From Mesostigma viride (taxonomy: Eukaryota > Streptophyta > Mesostigmatophyceae > Mesostigmatales > Mesostigmataceae): a stretch of 64,000 nucleotides of DNA. The position numbers and the translations under genes were made by a program. The first letter of the stretch is position 1. Each line of letters starts with the position of its first letter. The stretch is taken from NCBI GenBank assembly GCA_009746045.1, contig RPFO01000312.1, positions 3,681,214 to 3,745,213 of the forward strand. The letters are read 5' to 3'. Under the pieces are notes generated by a model. That model did not search any database and had not been told where the DNA came from. It saw only the letters and a program-made list of their open reading frames with translations. This document shows, one piece after another, positions 42,772 to 53,400 of the stretch.

Positions 42772-43605
42772 GGAGCCTTCATGGAGCCTTCATGGAAGAC
42801 GTGTTTTTCGGCACGCACGCCTCGCTTGTAGCCCTGTGCTCGCACCTCATCTCCCACAACCGCGGCCGCTGGCCAAACGGCCTTCCTTGCACCGCCGAGG
42901 ATCTCCAGATTATATTACCCGCATGAAACGCCCCCGGCTCCAGCGCTTCGCCTTCTGCTCCCTCCTCGGGCGCTCCGACGCTGAGATCTGGGCCCCCTCT
43001 CCCACCATCGCGACAGAAACCATCGTCCGCACCCTCCTTAAGGAAGCTTTCGAGCAGCACGTGACCCCCCTTCATTGCTGCAGATGTGGCGGCCGAATGG
43101 GGGGCACGCTGGCTGCTGAGCTCCCTCACGTTTTCACCACCGTCACCTCCACCTCCACCCTCGGACCTCGCCTCCACCTCCACCTCCACTGCCACCTCCA
43201 CCTCCACCGCCGCCCTCAAGGCCCAGCTCCTCGACATCGACCAGCGCCTCAACTGAGCACACCTCCTGATCGCCATCGAGTGCATGCATGCAAAACACCG
43301 CAGGCATCACCGCCCAGGCGGTGAAGGACATCGCCGCCAAGCCAGCCCCCGGCGCTGGCGCAGGCGACGACGCCCCCGGTCCCACCCAGACCGCAGGCCT
43401 GCCGGCGGACCTGCTCAAGCACCACTGTCACGTACCACCTCCACCACCTCCACCATCGCGGCACAGCTCAAGCAACAAGCCCTCGACCTCCGCGAGGAGG
43501 CCGACCACACCCAGCGCATGAGCCACAATGTCATCGTCAAGCACTTCAACCAGCCGGCAGATGAGACGTACCTCGACGACTCAGACTTCTCACGGGCGCA
43601 TTTAA

Positions 43606-44976
43606 CCCATGGTCCGCTAGGCCTTTTTTGGCACTTTTTAATTGACCCCTGAAAATGAAAAAAATCATACCTCATAGACTACAACTCCAAATACCCTCAA
43701 CCCAGGTGCCAGGAATATCTATACTTCAAGGGCTTTCAGAATATGCAATAACATCTTGAGTCCAGCAAGTAGTTTGGAAGATATTAGCTGTCAAAGTTGT
43801 CTAAAAGACGATCTTTTTCAGGCAAGAAAAAGTGAACCTACCCCTATAATCCAGGGCAGGGTTTCAAACATCATTTTAATGATTGGATAATTTCAATTGA
43901 TAGTCCAGGGGTCCCCAACTTAAGGGGGGTGCACTCAGAAATGCATTCTGACCATGGCACCACGCTCATATTGACACATGGGTCATGCGTCAATACGCGC
44001 TTGTAAACAGGTCTTTATGGCATGCAACACAAATATGCAGTATAACAAGCAACAAAAGACAGCCAAAAGTGCTGGAATACAAACACGTTGCCTACCTGCA
44101 CTAACGGAATGATATAATCCAAAGGCATGCCACAAACTGGGCACTTTCAGGGCTAATACCACCCTCTACAGCAGGTATGGAAGCTTGCTGAACGGTGCAC
44201 TAATAAACTCGTGAAATGTAATGAATGGAAGACGTATTCCGCTGCAAACAACACGCAAAAAAGTGGCCGTGCCTGGCTCGATCACGACCTTTCCGGATTC
44301 TGCTGGCCGGGACCCTCATATCTCACACATACTAATGCTATACAGGCATAGGCCGCCATATCCGCATCATGCATGCATCTGCCATGATTACCAGGTTGAT
44401 GTTCCGTGCATAGATGGCCTATAAACGCATCCGCAGGCCCAGGAAATGGTGCAGCGGATGTCCCGTAATAAACAGGATGCTCGGGCTGGCGCAGACTCCC
44501 CGGCCATAAGGAGAAAATCGAAAGGCGATACGCTATGGCCCATCTGGCACTGACGACCAAGAAGGCAGTATTTTCCCACCTGTATTTTCCCAATCCTGTA
44601 AATCTGGCCATGCCTGACTTCTTACGAAAATAACGCATCACCATTCTGAGCAACATTCTGAACCGTTTCTAGCCGCGAGACGCAAAATTTCCTTGCTAAC
44701 GGCACGTTGGCAGCCATATCTCGTTACGCGCGCGCGCGAGTGAAAATTTCCCGCCAAAGTCACGTGATAATTTCCTTTCCTGGGCTATATTTTACAGGCT
44801 ATGGCGAATTACCCCCCCAACCCTATACTTTTTCTGAATGCTCATGAGTTCCTGGACACGTTGGACCACTTGCTGCCGTCACATCTGGCGCGGCGCTCCC
44901 GGAAATTCGCGCGAAATGTGACGGGTACCAAAACTGGGTCACTGCTGTAGCACCCAGCCAGTTTACGGACTATGGG
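43606..44976. mobile_element. piggyBac-like non-autonomous DNA transposon
   Basis: A 1371-bp insertion within copy B is bordered by TTAA on both sides (43602-43605 and 44977-44980). Joining the flanks at one TTAA restores the homology to copies A and C (GCATTTAAGCGCGACATT), so the insertion boundaries are exact. The ends form an 11-bp terminal inverted repeat with one mismatch: CCCATGGTCCG at the left and CCCATAGTCCG as the complement of the right end. TTAA duplication and CCC/GGG termini are typical of the piggyBac superfamily. No transposase-like frame is present; the open frames (at most 124 codons) show no DDD-type motif. Confidence 0.75.
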
Positions 44977-45515
44977 TTAAGCGCGACATTCTTGCCCCCA
45001 TGCGCATCACTGGTGAGCTGCTGATGTCCGGGCTCAGTGCCCGCCTTCCCCGCGCGCGGGGTAAGGCTGGCCCCGGCGGCCCCCGTGCTAGCTCCTCACC
45101 TTCAACGGTACATGGCGGATAATAAGCTGTTGTTCCTTAAATGCCGCAACAAGCTCTCGAGGACTCGCTACACGCTGGACGACGACCTGACCCTGGCCCA
45201 GCAACAACGACAACGCGAGCTATGGCCGACCTAGTAACCTCCAGCTCCGGCAGAGCGCAGGGGCCGGGAAACCGGTATACTAGCTGGACTGCTGGAGGGG
45301 GGACGTCATCCACGTCGACCACAAGCCCTGGCAGGCAACCTCTGCCACTTCAGCAACCCCAGTCTAGGGAATATAGCCGTAGTGTATAAGAAAGTAGATA
45401 AGTAAGGCTTAGCTTACCACGTGGCCCGCGCGCTGCCATGTATGTGCGCCCATAAATTATGGCCCTCCCATATGGATGATGCCTTCCGAATAGCCACACC
45501 CTGCCTATAATGGGA

Positions 45516-45680
45516 CTCCCCAAGCCGGCCCCCCTTCCCCATGCAAGCTCGTTCGTGATCACTAGGCCAGGGGCACGGCCTGCAATGCTAGCAAAGCGGG
45601 CACGTGCCTGGCGCATAACATAATCCACTGCAATAATAAACACCGCGGTACGGCGACAGGACGCAACCCTGCCAATTAAT
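45516..45680 (-). pseudogene. LINE reverse transcriptase fragment, reversed
   Basis: The minus strand encodes a piece matching LINE-B: FIIAVDYVMRQARARFASIA, then GRAPGLVITNE. It corresponds to 58700-58860 of LINE-B but lies in opposite orientation, between the 3' end of copy B and the start of LINE-B. Confidence 0.7.
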
Positions 45681-45699
45681 TAATATTCATGTATAATTA

Positions 45700-47325
45700 A
45701 CACGCCAACACCCCACACTGGCGGATGTCAGCACGCCCCCTTGGAACGGTGGCGGTCTCCAATGCCAACACTGCATGCATGAACTTTTGGCTGATGTGCT
45801 TACGACATGCGATTTGGTCACTGCCAACACCCGCTTTCCACATAGATAGTCCAGATGCTTTGGTCACACGCACACACGGCCTCGCCAACTGGCACAGTGA
45901 ACGCTGCATCGACTATATGTTGTAATGCGCAAGCGTCATCAAGGATCTGTACATACTATACTAGCTGCTCGCTCGCACGTCGGATCCCCCTGGTGCGCTC
46001 CGATCATCGCATCGTACCGCCTGCATCCGCCTGCGATTCCTCTCGCCCTTTCGTAGTAAGCACGTGGCACCACCTGATTTGCGCACACTGCAGTTGCTTG
46101 AGAAATCTGACGACGCTCTGGAGGACTTCCCTGAAAAACGCGCCCACAAGCGCGCGGCAGAGGCGTTCGTCGACGCGCTGGACATCCCGGCAGCCAGCCA
46201 CGCCCAGCTGTTCGCTGCCGGCCCGGCATCGGCCCTTTGGCACCTCGCTGGCAAGCTGCCCGCGGCCGGGGCCCGCTGCTGCCCCCCCGCTGCCCGCCCC
46301 GCTTCACCAGCCTGCACCGGCTCCCCGCCGTCATCCAGGCCCGGCAAGCCCGGCGCGACAACCGCGACCCCGCCCGCTACGCCCGCGGCCGGCCTCTTGA
46401 AGCCGATTACCACTCGGCCATCCGGCAGGCAACCAAGGAGCAGGAGGACCTCCATGTCCGCCAGTACTTCGCCCACCTCAAGGACCAGCACGGCAAGTAC
46501 GCCTGGACCCGCCTGCGTCACGCCCAACGGCCTGCCGGCGGCGCGCAGCCGGCCGGCGCCGCGGACGCTCGATCTCTGGCTCACCGCAGCAGCAGCTCGA
46601 CCAGTGGTATTCCTCCATATGCAGTCCCGGCTGCATGCTCGGCGCCCCCCCGCCGCCTCCGCCGCTTGGCCCTCTGGCGGCCGGACGTCCCTGCGCCGCC
46701 CACGCCGCCCGCCGCTGAGCAGGACTACTCGTACCCAGCCCTGACGGAACCCCTGGCCGAACCCAACGATCTACCGCCGTTCACCGAGCTCGAGCTGAGC
46801 ACCGCCGCCAAGCATTGAACTCCGCTTCTACGCCGCCGTTGGACCTGACCAGCTCCCCGCCACGGTGACGGCGCTCACGGGGTTCCTGCTTGACGTCTGC
46901 AACCGGATCCTGCTTGCCGATGCGCCGATTCCTGAGTGGCATGCAGCACAGCTACCGTATTATGCTGTACAATTAAAAACAAAGGTTCCCCTGACGACCC
47001 CGCCAACTACCGAGGAGTCTGCATCCAGAGCGCCGCACTCAAGTTGTTCATGCGCATGATCCTCAACCCCTTCGTTGTGCTCTCGACCGTCACCTAGGGG
47101 AAAGTCAAATGGGCTTTCGTCCTGGGCGCAACACCGTCATGGCCATCTTCGTCGCGCGTCGCCTCTTCGAGGAAATCGCTCTCCTGCAACCCGTGGTTGA
47201 GTTTCCCGCCATCCTGATCTTCGTCGACTTCATCAAGGCTTTTGATTCTGTCCTCTGGGATGCTCTATGGGCTGTACTTGCTCGCGCTCGCGTCCCCACT
47301 CCCCCGATTACCGTCATCCGCACGC
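45700..47325 (+). pseudogene. LINE-B, 5' part (endonuclease end and reverse transcriptase start)
   Basis: Plus-strand L1-type LINE ORF2, broken by frameshifts. It starts inside the apurinic-type endonuclease: a TRTHGLANWHSERCIDYML stretch (about 45870-45922) and the terminal motif RSDHRIVPP (about 45987-46020). A linker region follows (KQEEDL-like; FAHLKDQHGKYAWTRLRH), then reverse transcriptase motifs ANYRGVCIQSAALKLFMRMI, MGFRPGRNTVMAIFVARRLF and IFVDFIKAFDSVLWDALWAV. It stops at VIRTL, where the chromovirus is inserted; the frame continues at 58652 with YEGSTT. CACGC at 47321-47325 is the left target duplication of that insertion. Confidence 0.75.
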
Positions 47326-47894
47326 TGTAACGAACCCATCTGGGTCGTGCGAAAGATCCTATTGTTAAGGTAGGTTATTCCCGGTTTCTTGGCTAACCAC
47401 GACCACTCTCTGGGAGTGGGATTAACGGAACAGGCGTGGCTTTAGGCCTGTTACGGCTCGCGTTGATTAATATTGCATTAATCTACACAATCCACATTTA
47501 GGATGGAGCTACCAAATGCAGTTGGAATTATGCCCCAGGTTCAGACAGGTGAAAACACACACTTTATTCCGAACCAAGAGGACGAGACTCTCGTCCTCGG
47601 ACCAATTTCACCTAGGTCTGCCACCAGGCTGGCAAGGGGCGCCGACATGGCGCCGGCCTTCCAGAGAATTCCGAAACATGCAGTCCACACAAGATCCTCG
47701 TACATCAACCTAGGCCCAAAATAACCGGTCCGAATCACACAAACTATCATAGTTCCATACAAAAGTCCTGACCAAGGGACAATTCCCAAATTAAGTCCCG
47801 AAATGAGTCCCAAAGTCCTACGGACTATGACAACAAGCCAAAATACATAATTTATTCCATTGTTGCGCCCGTTCCAAGGGTCGGGTTCGCAACA
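47326..47894 (-). repeat. 3' LTR of the chromovirus
   Basis: 569 bp, bounded by TG...CA with inverted ends (TGTAACGAACCC against TGTTGCGAACCC). It matches the LTR at 58078-58646 at all but one position that I could see. Confidence 0.93.
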
Positions 47895-47909
47895 CTCCTC
47901 CCCCTCCCC
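47895..47909 (-). other. Polypurine tract
   Basis: The minus strand reads GGGGAGGGGGAGGAG directly before the 3' LTR. This is the expected site of plus-strand priming. Confidence 0.85.
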
Positions 47910-48182
47910 GGGGGACGGTAGTCCCTACCGTCATGTAGATAAGGACCAGCAACTAAAGAGAGAAAGCACACAACAAACATGCTACTAACCACACAGGGTT
48001 ATTCTACTTGCCACGCAGGGCAAAAATCAGATTGACCATAGGGGTACTAAGTCCCAGCCCATGTTCACCCATCGGACTAGTAAAACCAATTCCCCCAGAA
48101 CTTGCCACACAGGGGCAAGCCTTGACGTAGTCAAATAATGGAATCCTTCCAGCTATCACCGTACCACCGCCGACCCTCCTGG

Positions 48183-50390
48183 TCAGCGGCCATGGCCTCG
48201 CCTGTCCCGCACCATCTGCTGCTGCTGGTACGCCCACCGATAGACTCGCTCGCCGTGCTCCGTGGCCTGGGGGCCCCGAGTCCCTGGGAACCTCAGGAGA
48301 TCCTCCTCGAAGGCCCACTGCTCCGGCTTGCCAGTGCCACGGCGTCCGGACAGGGACAAACGGTCCCACGCGTTGGGAGGCCACATGGAGAGGAAGGCGG
48401 CCATGTACTCCGGGAAGGTGAACAGAAGGGACTTGACGTTCCTGTCCACTACCCCACAGCGGTAATCCGCCACATATGTTTCCCCCATACCCAGCATCAC
48501 GGTGGCCACCTGTCCCAGATCGACCTCCGTTGCCGGCGGGCCCAAGCGATCATCCATGAAGTCGGGGGCGACGCCGTGCAGGAACGCCAAAGCGTTCGGA
48601 GCCAGCTTGGGGGGCTTCACCACACGGGGGAAACCCGCCACATGGTAATCCCAATGATCGCCCTCCGGGGCGTAACGCGTCACCCCATCCACACTGAACG
48701 GAAAGGGCTCACCAGGGGTGATCTGCCGAGGCACCCGGTGGGGGATGTGGGGATACAGGTCCACTCTCAGCAATTCCATGTACGCCCCTCGGTCCTTGTA
48801 ACACCAGGGCCCTGGAGTAAACGCTAGCGCATGGCCCCCACACTCGTATGGAGCCCGCAGCTGGATGTCCGCGTCCCGATGCCAAGCCACCGATAAAATC
48901 TCCATGCGGGGGCGTCTGCCCCCGTAGGTGACAGTGCGACCGGGCAGCGGCCGGATGTAGTCCCCCATCGTCCATGGCACAACCGGCGCAAACCCCTGGT
49001 GACAGGGCGGCGGGCCCGGAATTGCTGGCGCGAGCGCCTGAACTTCTGGCACCTGACCGCGACCCGCAGGTTGAGCAATTTCTACCTCAGTATTCGACCG
49101 TGTTGACTGCACGGACGACGGGCCGGGGACAGCCGTACCACTGGCTTCTGGCGGAGCGACCTCTGGGGTCGATCGTTGGGTCTTCGCGGTAGATGGGTCC
49201 GCAACAGACTTGCCACGATTAGCCGATGGTGCGACCTCTGGGGTCGAACGTTGGGCCTGTGCAGTAGACGTGTCCGCCACCGCCTTGCCACGACCAGCCG
49301 AGGGTACGACCTCTGGGGCCGTCTTTGGCGACCGCGACCCCGAGTGTGGTCGTTGGTGGGCCGTTGCCTGGTCCCAGGTCCGCCGAAAGGACCTTTCCTC
49401 CTCACGCGCCCCCGGGCGTACACCCACACCCTGGGAAGCCTCTCTGGAGCGGGACGCGTCCTGTGAGCTGCGGTCACCCGAGTTCTCACGGCGGCGGGGG
49501 TCGCGCGAGGCGTTGCCGGCTGAGGGGGCAGGTTCCCGGGGCGCCGGACGCGGCGGAAACAGGTCGTCGTCTTCACTCCCGTATTCCTCATCATCGGGGC
49601 CCTCCCCTCCGCGATCATCCGCCTCGTCCAATTCCACGATACGGTCCAGCGCCTGCCGAAGGGAGTACTGGCCGTTGGTGGTGCAGAACGGGCCCCGTAA
49701 GGCCCCGTCTGGCGGCAAACCCCGGTAGGCCCACTGCAGGGTCTGACGTCGTGCCGGTGCGACGAGCAAGAACATGAGGCGTGGGTAGGCCATGAGGGCC
49801 GACACCGTAGTCACGCAACGGTCGCAGGCACAGCTGGGTGCGTGGTCCTCCCAAGCTGTCCCTACCGCCACATTCCCTCGAATCGCCGTCCGGGTCTCGA
49901 CTTTGAACCCGCAATGCCTTTGCACGGATTTGCGGAACTTCTCGTGTCGATCGCGGGGCCACTCCAGAACCGAGGAGGCCAGGTAGTCTTGATCGGCCTT
50001 GCCGTGCCTGCGCCGTCGACGCGCCAAGAACACGCCCTCCTGGCCGTAGTCGGGCAGAAACGTCCGCGGATTAAAGGTCTCACGGTTGTTCTCGTTGGCG
50101 GTCGCGGCTATATCCGACCCCTGCTCCTTCATGTCTTCCGACCGTCGCCTCTTGCCAAAACTGGTCCAAGTTGGCACGAACCCTGCCGGCTCCTCTGGGG
50201 AGGCTGGGGGTGTGAACCGCACCAAGGGACTGCTGGAATCACTGCCTCTGGGGCTGCCTCTGGGGCTGGATCGAGTCTCCTCTGGGGAGCCCGTCTGTTG
50301 TACAAGGAATGACCACGAGCAGCGAGGCAACACCTGTGAGTACCGGTGTGTCATACCGACTAGTGTACTGTGTACCTGTGGTATGTACAT
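48183..50390 (-). CDS. Chromovirus ORF3, 735 codons, unknown function
   Basis: This uninterrupted frame with an ATG at 50390 lies 44 bp downstream of the pol stop and before the 3' LTR, the place where some Ty3/gypsy elements carry env-like or other extra genes. The N-terminal third is charged (GKRRRSEDMKEQGSD, LARRRRRHGKAD) and has a CACDRC motif. The middle has acidic and Pro-rich stretches and about three imperfect 26-28-residue repeats around PEVAPSANRGKSVADPST. The C-terminal 230 residues look globular (VTYGGRRPRMEILSVAWHRD, GPWCYKDRGAYMELLRVDLY). I see no signal peptide or membrane helix, which argues against an envelope. I do not recognise the family. Confidence 0.75.
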   Translation of the reverse strand: MYIPQVHSTLVGMTHRYSQVLPRCSWSFLVQQTGSPEETRSSPRGSPRGSDSSSPLVRFTPPASPEEPAGFVPTWTSFGKRRRSEDMKEQGSDIAATANENNRETFNPRTFLPDYGQEGVFLARRRRRHGKADQDYLASSVLEWPRDRHEKFRKSVQRHCGFKVETRTAIRGNVAVGTAWEDHAPSCACDRCVTTVSALMAYPRLMFLLVAPARRQTLQWAYRGLPPDGALRGPFCTTNGQYSLRQALDRIVELDEADDRGGEGPDDEEYGSEDDDLFPPRPAPREPAPSAGNASRDPRRRENSGDRSSQDASRSREASQGVGVRPGAREEERSFRRTWDQATAHQRPHSGSRSPKTAPEVVPSAGRGKAVADTSTAQAQRSTPEVAPSANRGKSVADPSTAKTQRSTPEVAPPEASGTAVPGPSSVQSTRSNTEVEIAQPAGRGQVPEVQALAPAIPGPPPCHQGFAPVVPWTMGDYIRPLPGRTVTYGGRRPRMEILSVAWHRDADIQLRAPYECGGHALAFTPGPWCYKDRGAYMELLRVDLYPHIPHRVPRQITPGEPFPFSVDGVTRYAPEGDHWDYHVAGFPRVVKPPKLAPNALAFLHGVAPDFMDDRLGPPATEVDLGQVATVMLGMGETYVADYRCGVVDRNVKSLLFTFPEYMAAFLSMWPPNAWDRLSLSGRRGTGKPEQWAFEEDLLRFPGTRGPQATEHGERVYRWAYQQQQMVRDRRGHGR

Positions 50391-50440
50391 ACCTCTATGT
50401 GTATGTACATACCTCTAAGTGTATGTACATACCTCTATTG
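50379..50440. repeat. 20-bp triple repeat between pol and ORF3
   Basis: Three units of GTATGTACATACCTCTA-type sequence, each internally palindromic (GTATGTACATAC), span the pol end and the ORF3 start codon. They could form part of a regulatory or re-initiation signal; this is not shown. Confidence 0.7.
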
Positions 50441-53400
50441 CAACCTGTGGACCTTCTTGTACGCGTCTAGCAACCGCTTGCAGCCAGAGAGCTCCTTCTC
50501 CGTCCGCCAAGAGGCCTCTGCCCCATATCGAGAGAACTTCCACCGGATCCGATATTGGCGTTGTCGACCACGCCCGAAATCGCGATGGGCGACAATCTCC
50601 TCGACCTCGTCCTCCTGTTCCCCTGTCTCCGGATCGTATTCCACAGGAGCCGGGGGATTGAGTCTACCCTGGATCGAGTTCTGGTGGTACAGCTTGAGCT
50701 GGTCGCGGTGGAAGGTTGTTGCGGTGCCCCATGAGATGGGCACGTCCACCTTGAACATGACATCATCCCATTTCTCCAGCACTTGGTGGGGCCCCAGGTA
50801 CATGGGCCGGAGCTTCGTTTTGAGCTCCCCTTCCACCTTCTGGGAGAATCGACCGAGCTGGGGTCCCTCTACCAGGACCCAGTCCCCGACCTCGATGTCC
50901 GGTGCTCTAGAGTCCCGCTTGCCTTCCACGCGAGCCATGTTGCGCTCGGCAGCGGCCCGGTACCCTTTAACCGCACTGTTGTGAGCTTGGCGCATCTTTT
51001 CCAGCAGGCTGCTCACGCCCGCCAGAGTAGTGCGCAGCACCTCCGGTTCCGCCAGTGCCGGACTCGTCAGCAAGTCGGTCGGCGTCAGCGGATGCCTTCC
51101 CGTGTTGAGAAAGAACGGGGTTAGGCCATGGGCTGCCTGTGGTGCGTTGTTCAGGGAGAACTCCACCAAGCACAGCAACTCCTCCCAGTTGCTGCCCACC
51201 TCGTCGGTGTAATGGCGCATGGTTTCCTGTACCGTGCGGTTGAGTCGCTCCACCAGATGGGAGGACGAGCTGTGATAAGCCGTCCCTAGCGACACCTTGG
51301 TTCCCAGGCAGTCGAAGAACTCCTGCCAGAACCGGGCGGTGAAGAGCGTGTCCCGGTCCGAGATGAACTGGCGGCTGAGCCCGTGGAACCGGAAGACGTG
51401 GTTGAGGTACAGTTTGGCACACCCCTCGGCCGTGAGGTCAGCCGGACAGGGGGCCAGGTGACACATGCGCGTGAGTCGGTCCACGAACACCAAGATCTTG
51501 CTGTTGCCGTTCTTGGTCTTCTTAAAGGGGCCGACGAAATCCATCTGGATCGAGTCCCAGGGACCCAGGGGATCAGGTAGCGTCTTTGGGACAGCCTGAG
51601 TACCCGTGTTCTGGGACTTGGCTATCTGGCACGACGGGCATTCGCGTATATAGGCCGCAATGTAGTCCTTCATGCCAGGCCAGTAGAAGTGACGACGTGC
51701 CCTTGGTAGCAGCCGCCCAATGCCCTGATGACCGCCGACTAGGGAGTCGTGGAGCTCGTGGAGCAAGGCTGCTCGACAGAGCTCGGGTATGTAGAGGCGC
51801 CACGTGTCCGGGCGCACCATGACGTATAGGCGACCCCCTTGGAACTTGCACGGGAGCCTGCCCATCATCTTGGGGTGTGACTTGATCACCTCCAAGGCGG
51901 CCGGCTCGGTAACCGTGAAGCGGCTGATCAGCATCTCCAGGGGGGAAGTGACCGTATACGCATCGGCCTCGTCCTCCTCCTCCGGTTGGTCCAGCGCCGA
52001 GTGTAGGTACTCAGACACGACCACCGGGGATCCAAGAGGTTCCAGATGAAAAAGAGCCTGAGCCACAGCGCCAAGGGGAACCCGTGTGTGGGACCCCTCC
52101 CCTTCCCCGGGGGACCGCGCGTCCACGCGCTGGTCGTCGTCGCCATCGGGGGGCGACAAGGCATCCGGAGTGGTATGACTCATGTGAAACAGGTGGCGAG
52201 CCCGCGGCGACCGTGGGAGGTCATCGTAGAGCGGGGCGCCAGGCGCCTCCTCACAGGTGGTATGGAGCACCCCCATGTCCTCATAGAACCAGTAGTCAGC
52301 ACGACGGGAGAGGGCGTCGGGCACCACGTTGTCCGCACCCTTCACATACTGGATCTTAAAAGGGGCAAACTGGGAAAGGTACTCCATCCACCTGGCCTGA
52401 CGGGGCGTCAGATTTGGCTGCGTCAAGAGGTGGGTCAGGGGCCTATGGTCCGTGTGAATAATCAAACGGGCGGGGTCGAGGTCCCCTGTCTCGCTGACTG
52501 CAACATCAAACTGCGCGCCCAACAGGTGGTGGCGCCATGTGTGGCAACAGTAGACCACAGCCAACAGCTCTTGCTGGTGGACCGGATAGTTCCGCTCGGC
52601 GGGGATCATTGTGCGGGAGATGTACTCAACCGGTTGCAAGCCCTTGCCTTGGTCCTGCAAGAGGACCCCGCCGATAGCCACCTTGCTCGCATCCGTCGCA
52701 ACCACAAAAGGAAGGGACGGGTCTGGGAGCACGAGCACGGGTGCCGCGGTCAAACTGGCCTTGAGGGCCTCAAAGGCCTGCTGGCACTGTGCCGACCAGA
52801 CGAAGGATACGCCCTTCTTGAGGAGAGCGTTGATGGGCGACGCGATCGTGGCAAACCGGGGGATGAAGCGTCGATAGTATGACGCAATCCCCAGGAAGCT
52901 ACGCACGCCCTTCACGTCGGTCGGAGCTGGCCACTGTTGGACAGAGGCGATCTTCTCCGGGTCCGTGGCCACGCCTGCCGCTGAAAGCGTGTGGCCCAGG
53001 AACGGGACGCTGCGCCCCGCCCGGACCTTAGCCCTGCGGGCCGAGAGATGCTCGTCCTCCATAATGCGCAGGACCATATCGACGTCCTCCAGGTGCTCCT
53101 CGAAGGTCTTGGAGTACACCAGGATGTCATCCAGATAGGCCAAAGCGCAAGTGCGTTTCCAGGACCAGGGCGGCTTGTCCCCCTTGCGAGGGTCGCGCAG
53201 GTCACTGGATACCTGTGGCAGGTGTGCAGTCCCCATGACGGGCCGCAAGATGTCGTTCATGAGCATCTGGAAGCTGGCTGGTGAGTTGCAAAGCCCCATC
53301 GCCGCCACACGGAACTGGTAGTGTCCGTATGGCGTATTGAAGGCCGTCTTGTGACAGTCCTCTTCAGCGATGCGGAGCTGCCAAAACCCATCGGCGCAGT

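Larger units (their letters stand above)
42066..45515 (+). mobile_element. ORF1-only element, copy B, decayed and interrupted
   Basis: The plus-strand copy starts with the family leader (GAGGTAGCCATGGCTGAAGG; AAATTCGGCCGTGAATATCA). An ORF1 start ATG lies at 42214 (TQRSLAAALSPENTS). Stops and frameshifts break the frame. The coiled-coil part lies at about 43100-43500 and the RRM-like SHNVIVKHFNQPADET at about 43520-43570. The CTD part (LDDDLTLAQQQRQRELWPT) lies at about 45170-45232, followed by a 3' UTR like that of copy C. It was hit by the 5'-truncated relative D (42497-42771) and by a piggyBac-like element (43606-44976). It is joined at its 3' side to a reversed LINE fragment at about 45516. 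Confidence 0.7.

Noticed and set aside
44282-44656. 124-codon minus frame in the piggyBac-like element as transposase
   Set aside because: No DDD residues or zinc-binding tail; the length is far below a transposase.
47503-47724. 73-codon frame in the LTRs, present twice
   Set aside because: It lies wholly inside the LTR on the strand opposite to the element; its duplication only reflects the two LTRs.
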